A DNA stretch of 8,145 bases from Sulfuricurvum sp. (GTDB lineage: Bacteria > Campylobacterota > Campylobacteria > Campylobacterales > Sulfurimonadaceae), in the NCBI GenBank assembly GCA_030679635.1, contig JAUXSZ010000037.1, positions 1-8,145 on the forward strand, written 5' to 3'. Position 1 is the stretch's first letter. Every line of letters begins with the position of its first letter. Shown piece by piece: positions 1 through 6,364 of this stretch. A program made the translations under genes and the position numbers. The notes beneath the pieces are model-generated. The model ran no database searches, had not been told where the DNA came from, and saw only the letters and a list, made by a program, of their open reading frames with translations.

Positions 1-67
1 GGGTTAACGAGGCCATCATGCAGGTTTTAAAACCCTCTAAAAAGTCTTTAACTTCGTTTGTTGTCAT
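1..67 (-). CDS. N-terminal fragment of a third operon gene (possibly PNPOx/HugZ-like)
   Basis: The ATG at 65-67 overlaps the stop codon of the upstream iron-sulfur gene in an ATGA arrangement (64-67), and the frame stays open to the window edge, giving 22 residues that begin MTTNEVKDFLEGFKTCMMAS. No strong Shine-Dalgarno sequence precedes it, so translational coupling to the upstream gene is likely. The FKTxxxASL pattern near the N-terminus recalls flavin-binding split-barrel proteins of the pyridoxamine-phosphate-oxidase/HugZ haem-degradation group, in which a strand carrying a similar motif opens the barrel. A haem-related role would fit an operon headed by hemN. With only 22 residues visible this family call is tentative; that it is a real gene start is considerably more certain. 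Confidence 0.5.
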   Translation of the reverse strand, partial: MTTNEVKDFLEGFKTCMMASLT

Positions 68-1350
68 TTTGTTTTCAACGCTTCTGCTATAAGTTCGATA
101 GGATTTTTAAAGATCACCTTCACATCGGCTTCGAACATCGAATTGTTGATCTGCATACGGCAGGCACTGCATTCCGCCGTTACGATCTGCGCACCCGTAT
201 TTCGAATCATCGCCGCTTTTGGCTTTCCGGCCGCTTGTGCTAGATAAAATTTCTCCGTTTGCATCGTCACTCCGCCAAATCCGCAGCAGACATTCGGATC
301 GCTCATCTCTTTGATCTCATAGTTTTGGGAGACCAAACGACGCGGTTCTTGATATATCCCCTGCATTTTACGGGCATGACAGGGATCGTGATAGGTTACG
401 ACCAAATCACTTTTCCCTTTGGAGGCCAAGATTTCTTTTAGATTCGTATGACCCTCGAGCCACTCCGTCGCCATAAAAATCTTATCTTTTATTTTGCTCG
501 CGCGCTCCAGCCACTCGGGCTGGTCGTGAAAAAAGTGTTCGTAATCGATTTTGATCATCGCACTGCACGTCGCTTCCGGGATAATAATCGCTTCGACATC
601 CGAGGCAAAGCTCTCAAAATATTCAATGTTTTTCTTGGCGTTATGATCAACCGTCGCAAAATCACCCGTAAAATAGGCAGGCGCTCCACAGCAAAGCTGT
701 TTTTTCGGAATAAAAACATCAATTTCAAGCTCTTCTAAAATCTCGACAAGACCACGCCCTATCTCGGTGTAGTTGTAGTTTGCCAAACATCCGATGAAAA
801 TCGCAACGCGGCGCTTCCCTCCGTTAGAAATATTCTCCGGATAGCTGTTAAGAAACGATGTTTTCCCCATCGACGGCAAAAGACGGTCTTTTTTGATGAT
901 CGGGAGGCTAAATCGAGGTTCCATCGATTGCGTTTGCGCTGTAATTTTAAAGCCGCAGGTTTGGAAGACGTATCCGAGTTTAAAGAGAATATCCATTGTA
1001 AAACGGTGTCGTAAAAGATAGAAAAATACCCGCTTAAACCACGCAATGCCAAACTTATCGGCGAGATCGGCACGTACCTGCTCGATGACCATATCCGTAG
1101 GGAGCGCTTTGGGGCAGACATCGGTACAGTTGGTACACAGAAAACAGCTCTCAAAAATCTCTTTGGCATTGAAATCGAGTTCCAACTCTCCGCGCTGATA
1201 GGCCCCCAGCAAATCGATAAAGCCCCGAGGAGACGTTACCTCATCCGGATTCACATTGTGAATCGTACAGACGGGGATACATTTTCCGCACTTGATACAC
1301 GCATCCGAGGTTTCGGTAAAGTTAAAAATTTCATGAGGGTGTGCTGACAT
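64..1350 (-). CDS. (Fe-S)-binding CCG-domain protein, GlpC/GlcF/LutA-like
   Basis: A 428-residue soluble electron-transfer subunit. Two ferredoxin-type 4Fe-4S motifs open the protein: C18-C21-C24-C28 (CIKCGKCIPVC) and C69-C72-C75-C79 (CFLCTNCTDVCP). Two cysteine-rich CCG domains follow: the first with C188, CCG at 220-222 and C262, the second with HDPCH (C324), CCGFGG at 355-360 and ECSAC (C394, C397). This is the architecture of the iron-sulfur subunits of glycolate oxidase (GlcF), anaerobic glycerol-3-phosphate dehydrogenase (GlpC), lactate utilisation LutA and heterodisulfide-reductase HdrD. These subunits normally pass electrons from a flavoprotein dehydrogenase to quinone or thiol partners, but no such flavoprotein adjoins it here, so the substrate is unknown. 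The gene starts 2 bp after the hemN stop and its stop overlaps the next start, so it is the middle gene of an operon. In Helicobacter pylori a gene annotated glpC also adjoins hemN (from memory). Family assignment is secure, specific function is not. Confidence 0.9.
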   Translation of the reverse strand: MSAHPHEIFNFTETSDACIKCGKCIPVCTIHNVNPDEVTSPRGFIDLLGAYQRGELELDFNAKEIFESCFLCTNCTDVCPKALPTDMVIEQVRADLADKFGIAWFKRVFFYLLRHRFTMDILFKLGYVFQTCGFKITAQTQSMEPRFSLPIIKKDRLLPSMGKTSFLNSYPENISNGGKRRVAIFIGCLANYNYTEIGRGLVEILEELEIDVFIPKKQLCCGAPAYFTGDFATVDHNAKKNIEYFESFASDVEAIIIPEATCSAMIKIDYEHFFHDQPEWLERASKIKDKIFMATEWLEGHTNLKEILASKGKSDLVVTYHDPCHARKMQGIYQEPRRLVSQNYEIKEMSDPNVCCGFGGVTMQTEKFYLAQAAGKPKAAMIRNTGAQIVTAECSACRMQINNSMFEADVKVIFKNPIELIAEALKTK

Positions 1351-1352
1351 GG

Positions 1353-2720
1353 CTATACCGTCTTGCTAAAAGTTTTATCGGATGACGCGTGTACATGCAT
1401 ATACGCATCAAATGCCATCGCGATGTTTCGAATCAATAACGTCCCCGTAGGAGAGCATTCGATTGTCTTGGGGGTAATTTTCAAAAGTTCTTCGTCTTGA
1501 AACGGTTTTAAACTTTCCAATGCCGCGCCGAAATAAGTCGCAAAATTCACCCCAAACAGCGATTCAAATCGCTCTATATCCAGTTTGAAATTGCTCATCA
1601 GCTCCATAATGACGTATTGACGGATACGGTCATCAACACTCAGCGCAACACCGCGCTCATACGGTAATTTTTCCGCATCGATCGCCGCTTCATAGAGTTC
1701 CATATCTTTGACATTCTGCGCGTAATAATCAGCCCCCTCGCCGATCGACGTCAGACCGATACCGATCAAATCGGCACCCCCTTTGGTCGTGTATCCTTGA
1801 AAATTGCGGTGCAGTTCCCCTTTTTCAATCGCTAAAAAAAGTTCGTCTTCGGGTTTGGCAAAATGGTCCATCCCGATCATCTTATAGCCGCATGACTCCA
1901 TATAGTCGATCGTATAGCGCATGATGGCCAGCTTCTCTGAGGGGAGGGGAAGGGTCGTCTCATCGATTTTACGCATTGTTTTTTTAAGCCACGGTACATG
2001 AGCATAGTTAAACACGGCGAAGCGGTCAGGATTTAACGATACGGAGAGCTCAAGGGTTTTTTTGAATGTCTCTAAGCTCTGATACGGCAACCCGTAGATG
2101 AGATCGACATTGACGCTCACCATGTTGTATTTTCGGGCCAAATCCATCGCCGCTTTCGTGATCTCATAGGGCTGGACACGATGAACGGCCACTTGAACTT
2201 TTTCATCAAAATCCTGGATACCGAAACTGACCCGGTTAAATCCGGCATCGCTCATGACTTTCATCTGTTCTTCGTTGATGTGGCGGGGATCGATCTCACA
2301 GCTGATTTCCGCATTTTTCGTAAAGTTTTTAAAATGGCTCTTGATTGCTTTGATAATACGGTTCAGCTGATCCGCGTCGAAAAAGGTGGGGGTTCCCCCT
2401 CCGAAATGAAGCTGAATAACAGAGCGTGTCGTGTCAATGTGTTGACATAAAATATCCATTTCTCGGATCAGATAATCAATATAACGCTCTTTTTTATCCT
2501 CTTTGGAGGTAAAGACCACATTGCATCCGCAGAAATAGCAGGCGTTTTTGCAAAAAGGGAGATGAAAATAAAGAGACAGCGGACGCTCACTCTTTTGAGC
2601 ATGCAGTTTATCCAGATACGCATCGTATCCGAACGTATCGCTAAACTCCAATGCGGTTGGATAACTCGTGTAGCGAGGGCCCGGTTTGGAATATTTAGTA
2701 AATTTATCAAAATCAAACAT
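1353..2720 (-). CDS. hemN: oxygen-independent coproporphyrinogen III oxidase (radical SAM)
   Basis: A 455-residue cytoplasmic radical SAM enzyme that oxidatively decarboxylates coproporphyrinogen III to protoporphyrinogen IX without oxygen, a late step of haem synthesis. The N-terminus has the HemN signature KYSKPGPRYTSYPTA (9-23). The cluster and SAM motif is C57-x3-C61-x2-C64-x-C66 (CKNACYFCGC), matching the CX3CX2CXC of E. coli HemN rather than the HemW type, which lacks the last cysteine. GGGTP lies at 107-111, followed by the radical SAM barrel and the HemN C-terminal domain with a DLIGIGLTSIGEGADYYAQN segment typical of the true oxidase. Length fits the family. The ATG at 2718-2720 follows AGGAG (2726-2730) with a 5-nt spacer, which fixes the start; a more upstream ATG at 2731-2733 is out of frame. 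It is the first gene of the operon with the CCG-domain protein downstream. Confidence 0.96.
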   Translation of the reverse strand: MFDFDKFTKYSKPGPRYTSYPTALEFSDTFGYDAYLDKLHAQKSERPLSLYFHLPFCKNACYFCGCNVVFTSKEDKKERYIDYLIREMDILCQHIDTTRSVIQLHFGGGTPTFFDADQLNRIIKAIKSHFKNFTKNAEISCEIDPRHINEEQMKVMSDAGFNRVSFGIQDFDEKVQVAVHRVQPYEITKAAMDLARKYNMVSVNVDLIYGLPYQSLETFKKTLELSVSLNPDRFAVFNYAHVPWLKKTMRKIDETTLPLPSEKLAIMRYTIDYMESCGYKMIGMDHFAKPEDELFLAIEKGELHRNFQGYTTKGGADLIGIGLTSIGEGADYYAQNVKDMELYEAAIDAEKLPYERGVALSVDDRIRQYVIMELMSNFKLDIERFESLFGVNFATYFGAALESLKPFQDEELLKITPKTIECSPTGTLLIRNIAMAFDAYMHVHASSDKTFSKTV

Positions 2721-2725
2721 CTTAA

Positions 2726-2730
2726 CTCCT
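2726..2730 (-). promoter_or_regulatory. Shine-Dalgarno site of hemN
   Basis: On the minus strand this reads AGGAG, 5 nt before the hemN ATG. It supports the chosen start over other in-frame or out-of-frame candidates. Confidence 0.8.
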
Positions 2731-2779
2731 CATGCACGTGCGTATTGGTGACAGGTAACGCATCCTGATTATCCTTCGG

Positions 2780-2785
2780 ATTATA
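2780..2785 (-). promoter_or_regulatory. -10 box of the hemN operon promoter
   Basis: The minus strand reads GGTATAATCC, a perfect TATAAT, with an A-rich tract (AAAAAGG) immediately upstream and no recognisable -35, which is usual for Campylobacterota vegetative promoters. Transcription would start near 2773 and give a leader of about 50 nt. An 11-bp odd-centred palindrome (ATCCGAAGGAT, 2771-2781) lies over the predicted start and could be an operator or chance. Confidence 0.5.
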
Positions 2786-2850
2786 CCTTTTTGCCTTGAA
2801 TATCCCCTAAAACGGAGACATTAAGCCGTTAATCTGCCTTATTTGCATAA

Positions 2851-2856
2851 TATAAT
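2851..2856 (+). promoter_or_regulatory. -10 box candidate for the response regulator gene
   Basis: A perfect TATAAT in an AT-rich stretch, about 64 bp before the response regulator ATG. A second, extended -10-like element (TG-A-TAGAAT, 2881-2889) lies closer to the gene and would give a leader of about 24 nt. The sequence does not decide which is used. No -35 consensus is seen for either. Confidence 0.4.
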
Positions 2857-2919
2857 TAACTCTTATTTTTTTAACAAATGTGATAGAATAAATAAAAATT
2901 CATCAAAACAGAAGAAGCC

Positions 2920-3669
2920 ATGTCCGCTACCAAAGTATTAATTATCGAAGATGATGACGTCACCGCTCTTAATCTCAAAATGTCGCTCGAGAAACAGGGC
3001 TATGAAGTGATCGCACTGGCCGATAATGCGGTAAGCTCTCGCAATAAAATTAAAATTTACAATCCCGATATTGTCCTTATTGATATTACTCTTCAAAATA
3101 ACGATGACGGAATTGAGATCGCTCGCTTCATCCGTGAGAAAATGCCTCGCCCGTTTATCTTCCTGACTGCCCACTCCGATATGAGCATGCTCTCAAAAGC
3201 CAAGCAAACCGAACCCTATGGCTACATTGTTAAGCCATTTGATCCGACCAATCTGCACACAACCATTCAAATGGCCCTCTATCGGTTTGAAGAAGAACAA
3301 AAGCGTCACTCGGATATGAATGAGCTCAAAACCAATAAAGAAAAGCTGGAAAAATTACTGTATGCCAAAAAGCTCTCGGATCAGCCCATCGTCGAATTCG
3401 GAAATGGATATCGGCTCGATATCGCTTTGGGAGAAACTTTTTATAACGGCCATAAAATCATGTTGACCAAAAAAGAGAACGCATTCATCCGTCTTCTTGT
3501 GGCACAACTGGGCAGCGTCGTTGATTTCAAACAGGCATCCAGCTATGTTTGGCCTGACGAAGGGGCGAGCGATAACAGCGTACGAACACTTGTATGGCGT
3601 CTACGCAGTAAGCTGCCTACAGAGGTGATCAACAATGCCTCCGGTATTGGTTATTATATTCAGGAATAA
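2920..3669 (+). CDS. response regulator, REC + OmpR/PhoB-type winged helix
   Basis: A 249-residue DNA-binding response regulator. The receiver domain (about 4-120) has the acidic pocket E10-D11-D12, phospho-acceptor D55 (VLIDIT), switch T83 (FLTAH) and the invariant K105 in the KPF motif. Residues 120-152 are charged and heptad-like, suggesting a coiled-coil linker. The C-terminal part (about 160-249) fits the Trans_reg_C winged helix: YNGHKIMLTKKENAFIRLL leads into the turn, SDNSVRTLVWRLRSKL (217-232) is the likely recognition helix and GIGYYI (242-247) the wing. It should bind promoter DNA when phosphorylated. The ATG is preceded only by a purine-rich GAAGAAG, a weak ribosome site. It is divergent from hemN and converges on the hybrid kinase, overlapping its 3' end by 10 bp; that kinase ends in an HPt domain, which makes it the obvious phosphodonor candidate. 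Target genes are unknown. Confidence 0.92.
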   Translation: MSATKVLIIEDDDVTALNLKMSLEKQGYEVIALADNAVSSRNKIKIYNPDIVLIDITLQNNDDGIEIARFIREKMPRPFIFLTAHSDMSMLSKAKQTEPYGYIVKPFDPTNLHTTIQMALYRFEEEQKRHSDMNELKTNKEKLEKLLYAKKLSDQPIVEFGNGYRLDIALGETFYNGHKIMLTKKENAFIRLLVAQLGSVVDFKQASSYVWPDEGASDNSVRTLVWRLRSKLPTEVINNASGIGYYIQE

Positions 3670-6302
3670 ACCTTTTGATATTCCTCCATTAAACCCTCAT
3701 ACGTCTTTTCAAAATCGAATCCGCTGCGCTCTTCGGTCGCTGATTCCTCGATTATTCCAGCCAACCTTGAAAGCTCTTCATAGCGAAAATTTGCGCTCGA
3801 CCCTTTAATACTATGGGCCAGATACGCCATCCGCTCGTAATTGCGATATTGAATCATATTTTCCAGTTCAGGAAGTATTTGTTCCATTTTCGAGTGAAAG
3901 AGGTTTAGCAGTTGACGTATTTGCGAAGCATCAAGCAACAATGACTCTTTTAACCGCTCCATATCCATCGTTTCGCTAACGGCTTCCGTAACTCCATGGA
4001 TCTCTTTACAAGAACGTTCGAAGAGTGTCTGAATCTCTTTTAGATCAATCGGTTTTCCAACAAAAGCATCATAACCATGGCTTAGTGCCCTTTCGCGGGA
4101 TCCTTTGATAACATTCGCTGTCAATGCCGCGATAAGAGCAGGGAGGCGATTGCTTTCTCTCTCAACGTGTCGAATTTTTGCTGTCGCTTCGTTACCATTC
4201 ATAAAAGGCATCTGTTCGTCCATCAGAACCAAGTCGAATTTTTCTTTTTTAAAGAGTTCAACGGCTTCAGTACCGTCTGTGGCGATTTGAAAACTGAGAC
4301 CGTGCCGTTTTAAAATGATTTTGATCAATTCTTGGTTGGCCTCATTATCTTCAGCCACTAACACATGCCCTTCGAACTGTCGATGGGAACGAATTGCCCC
4401 CGCTCCAAAAGCATTGCCGTTTTCATCTCCTATTCCCAGTGCTTCGGCTATCGCGGAGTGAAGCTTTGTACAATAGATAGGAAGGGTTAAGGGGATGATG
4501 TTGGGAATATGATCGTATCGATCATCCAAAAAATCCATAATGACGACAGAGGGGATCTGTTTCTCAATGAGCATATTCCGGCCCGATTCATCCATTGAAC
4601 TTTCCAAAAAGATCAGTAAATCGCACTCCTCTTGAATCGATTCGATCGTACTCATTTTGAGACCAAAACACTCCCAATACCGCCGTAATGACTCTACTTT
4701 GTAACTCTCTTGGGGATTGTATTGCAAAAGCCCAAAGGTGAACTGCCGAAACATCGTCACATCGATTTTAGGTTCGACGATTTCACGACTCACTTGAACC
4801 GGAATACGGAGAGTAAATAAGCTTCCCATCCCATCATCCGATTCGAGCTCAATCCCCCCATCCATATGTTCCGCAAGCTGCTTGCAAATCGATAGCCCCA
4901 ACCCTGTCCCTCCGTTGACCTTGCCCGCGGTCTGCGCCTGAGAAAAAGCATTGAAAATTCGTTCTTGATCTCCCGAAGCGATACCGATCCCATGATCACA
5001 CACCGAAAGGATTAACTCCCCTTTTTCATAACAGGCTTCTACATGAATGGCACCGTCTACTTCGCTAAATTTGATCGAATTGCTCAAAAAATTGCCCACT
5101 ATTTGTTTGATCCGCAACGCATCCGAAAAAAGCTGATAGGGAATAGACGGGTCGATAAAACTGGTTAATACAATGTTTTTTGAATGGGCACTGGGGACAA
5201 ATAGCTCCATGATATGCGAAATTTCATCATGTATGTTGAAAGGTTGAGGATCAATCGTAAATTCACCGCTTCGGAGTTTCGAAAAGTCCAGAATATCGTT
5301 GATGATATGAAGAAGATTTTCACCGCTATTTTCAATGATGTCGAGATATTTTTGGTGACGCGGCACTACCGTTTCATCTTTCAGAAGTGACACAAATCCT
5401 AACACAGCATTAAGCGGCGTCCGAATTTCATGCGACATATTCGAGAGAAAATATTCTTTCGCCCTACCTGCTTCGATTGCACTTTGAGTCGCGTCGATCA
5501 GCTTGGTTACCTCATATCCGATCGAAATATACTCAGTCGTTTTCAAGAGGGGATCGACAATCGGGACAATCGTCGTATCGACGTAATAATAGTCACCATT
5601 TTTTTTACAATTTTTAAAGGTCCCTTTAAAAACAGCCCCGGAGGTTATCGTTTTCCAAAGCTCTTCGAAAAAATCGGCCGGCATGTCGGTATGACGGATA
5701 ATCGAATGGGTACGGCCCAAAAGCTCATCTCTCCTGTATCCGCAGACAGATACAAGATTGTCGTTAGCATAGATGATATTCCCCTCATCATTTGTCATTG
5801 CGACGATTGCACTCTCATCGATCGCATTTTTATATTCGCCCAGCAATTTGACGTTTTTGGCAATCTCTTGCTCTTTTTGGTAAATGGTATCGGTATACAG
5901 TTTTAATACACCGGCAAAATTTCGGTCAAAAAGATAGCTAATGGCTACAAATATCTCTTGATTGTTAATCCCTAGAAGATACGTCGCATTAAGCACTGAA
6001 CGTTTGAAATGGGTGCATAAGACAAAAAGCTCGTCCGCCCGCAGTTCTTTGTTTTTGAGGTATTGGATCAGGTCGGCTATCACCGGACATTCGCCAATCA
6101 TCATCTCCCCTGAAACTACTCCCATAAAGTAATCAAAGACACTTTCCGCATACTCTATGATAAAAAGATCTTGATCGATTTCATGACGCTCTAAAATCGA
6201 TGCGCATAGATCTTCACCCACCCACTCTTGTAGAATCGATCCTTTTGATGTGATCAGTATCTCTTGGACATGGGACAGGGGAGAAAAATCATGCGGACTC
6301 AT
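3660..6302 (-). CDS. soluble hybrid histidine kinase, PAS-HisKA-HATPase-REC-HPt
   Basis: An 880-residue multidomain sensor kinase with no membrane segment or signal peptide, so cytoplasmic. In order: a helical N-terminal domain (about 10-145) that loosely resembles RsbRD-type N-terminal sensor domains; a PAS domain (about 160-270) with an Aer-like segment IIRHTDMP (201-208) and W216; HisKA with the phospho-accepting H291 in SHEIRTP; HATPase with N404/N408, DHGIG (436-440) and GGTGLGL (464-470); a degenerate receiver-like region (about 515-622) lacking a clear acceptor aspartate; a true receiver (about 646-762) with E651-D652, D695, T728 and K750; and an HPt domain (about 785-880) with H830 in AHSIKGSS. 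All catalytic motifs are intact, so it should autophosphorylate and relay to H830. The start follows AGGAG (6311-6315) at 8 nt. The neighbouring convergent response regulator is the likely output. The signal sensed is not known; the Aer-like PAS suggests flavin-based redox sensing. Confidence 0.94.
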   Translation of the reverse strand: MSPHDFSPLSHVQEILITSKGSILQEWVGEDLCASILERHEIDQDLFIIEYAESVFDYFMGVVSGEMMIGECPVIADLIQYLKNKELRADELFVLCTHFKRSVLNATYLLGINNQEIFVAISYLFDRNFAGVLKLYTDTIYQKEQEIAKNVKLLGEYKNAIDESAIVAMTNDEGNIIYANDNLVSVCGYRRDELLGRTHSIIRHTDMPADFFEELWKTITSGAVFKGTFKNCKKNGDYYYVDTTIVPIVDPLLKTTEYISIGYEVTKLIDATQSAIEAGRAKEYFLSNMSHEIRTPLNAVLGFVSLLKDETVVPRHQKYLDIIENSGENLLHIINDILDFSKLRSGEFTIDPQPFNIHDEISHIMELFVPSAHSKNIVLTSFIDPSIPYQLFSDALRIKQIVGNFLSNSIKFSEVDGAIHVEACYEKGELILSVCDHGIGIASGDQERIFNAFSQAQTAGKVNGGTGLGLSICKQLAEHMDGGIELESDDGMGSLFTLRIPVQVSREIVEPKIDVTMFRQFTFGLLQYNPQESYKVESLRRYWECFGLKMSTIESIQEECDLLIFLESSMDESGRNMLIEKQIPSVVIMDFLDDRYDHIPNIIPLTLPIYCTKLHSAIAEALGIGDENGNAFGAGAIRSHRQFEGHVLVAEDNEANQELIKIILKRHGLSFQIATDGTEAVELFKKEKFDLVLMDEQMPFMNGNEATAKIRHVERESNRLPALIAALTANVIKGSRERALSHGYDAFVGKPIDLKEIQTLFERSCKEIHGVTEAVSETMDMERLKESLLLDASQIRQLLNLFHSKMEQILPELENMIQYRNYERMAYLAHSIKGSSANFRYEELSRLAGIIEESATEERSGFDFEKTYEGLMEEYQKVYS

Positions 6303-6310
6303 GGTACCCT

Positions 6311-6315
6311 CTCCT
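6311..6315 (-). promoter_or_regulatory. Shine-Dalgarno site of the hybrid kinase
   Basis: The minus strand reads TAGGAGAGGG before the ATG, with AGGAG 8 nt from the start codon. This fixes the kinase start at 6302. Confidence 0.75.
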
Positions 6316-6321
6316 ACGGCA

Positions 6322-6348
6322 GTTTTTACACAATATCATAGTAAAAAC
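6322..6348. repeat. perfect 8-bp inverted repeat, possible operator for the kinase gene
   Basis: GTTTTTAC (6322-6329) and GTAAAAAC (6341-6348) are exact reverse complements separated by 11 bp, with centres 19 bp apart. The spacer holds a minus-strand TATGAT (6335-6340), a plausible -10 box for the kinase gene, so the repeat would bracket a promoter and behave like a repressor or activator site. A second TATAAT on the minus strand (6364-6369) overlaps the stop codon of the upstream gene and could be an alternative -10. The stem is too AT-rich, and has no T tract placed to make it a convincing terminator. Confidence 0.45.
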
Positions 6349-6364
6349 GGATATTTATTTTGTA

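Noticed and set aside
759..1169. 136-codon alternative frame on the minus strand within the iron-sulfur gene
   Set aside because: It overlaps the cysteine-rich domains of a well-supported gene in another frame and has a basic, low-information product.
2468..2737. 89-codon minus-strand frame starting upstream of hemN
   Set aside because: It overlaps the hemN start out of frame, and the AGGAG site serves the hemN ATG.
2734..2741. GCACGTGC palindrome just upstream of the hemN ribosome site
   Set aside because: An 8-bp palindrome is short, has no second copy nearby and matches no regulator site I can name for this group.
2721..2919. Search for an FNR/CRP-type box (TTGA-N6-TCAA-like) in the divergent hemN/regulator region
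   Set aside because: No convincing symmetrical match was seen, although oxygen control of hemN would be expected.
3660..3720. Bidirectional terminator at the convergent regulator/kinase junction
   Set aside because: The coding regions overlap and no GC-rich stem with a T tract is present in either direction.
5430..5906. 158-codon open frame on the plus strand, antisense to the hybrid kinase
   Set aside because: It lies wholly inside the PAS/HisKA coding region of a gene with intact motifs, has no ribosome site and its product shows no recognisable domain.
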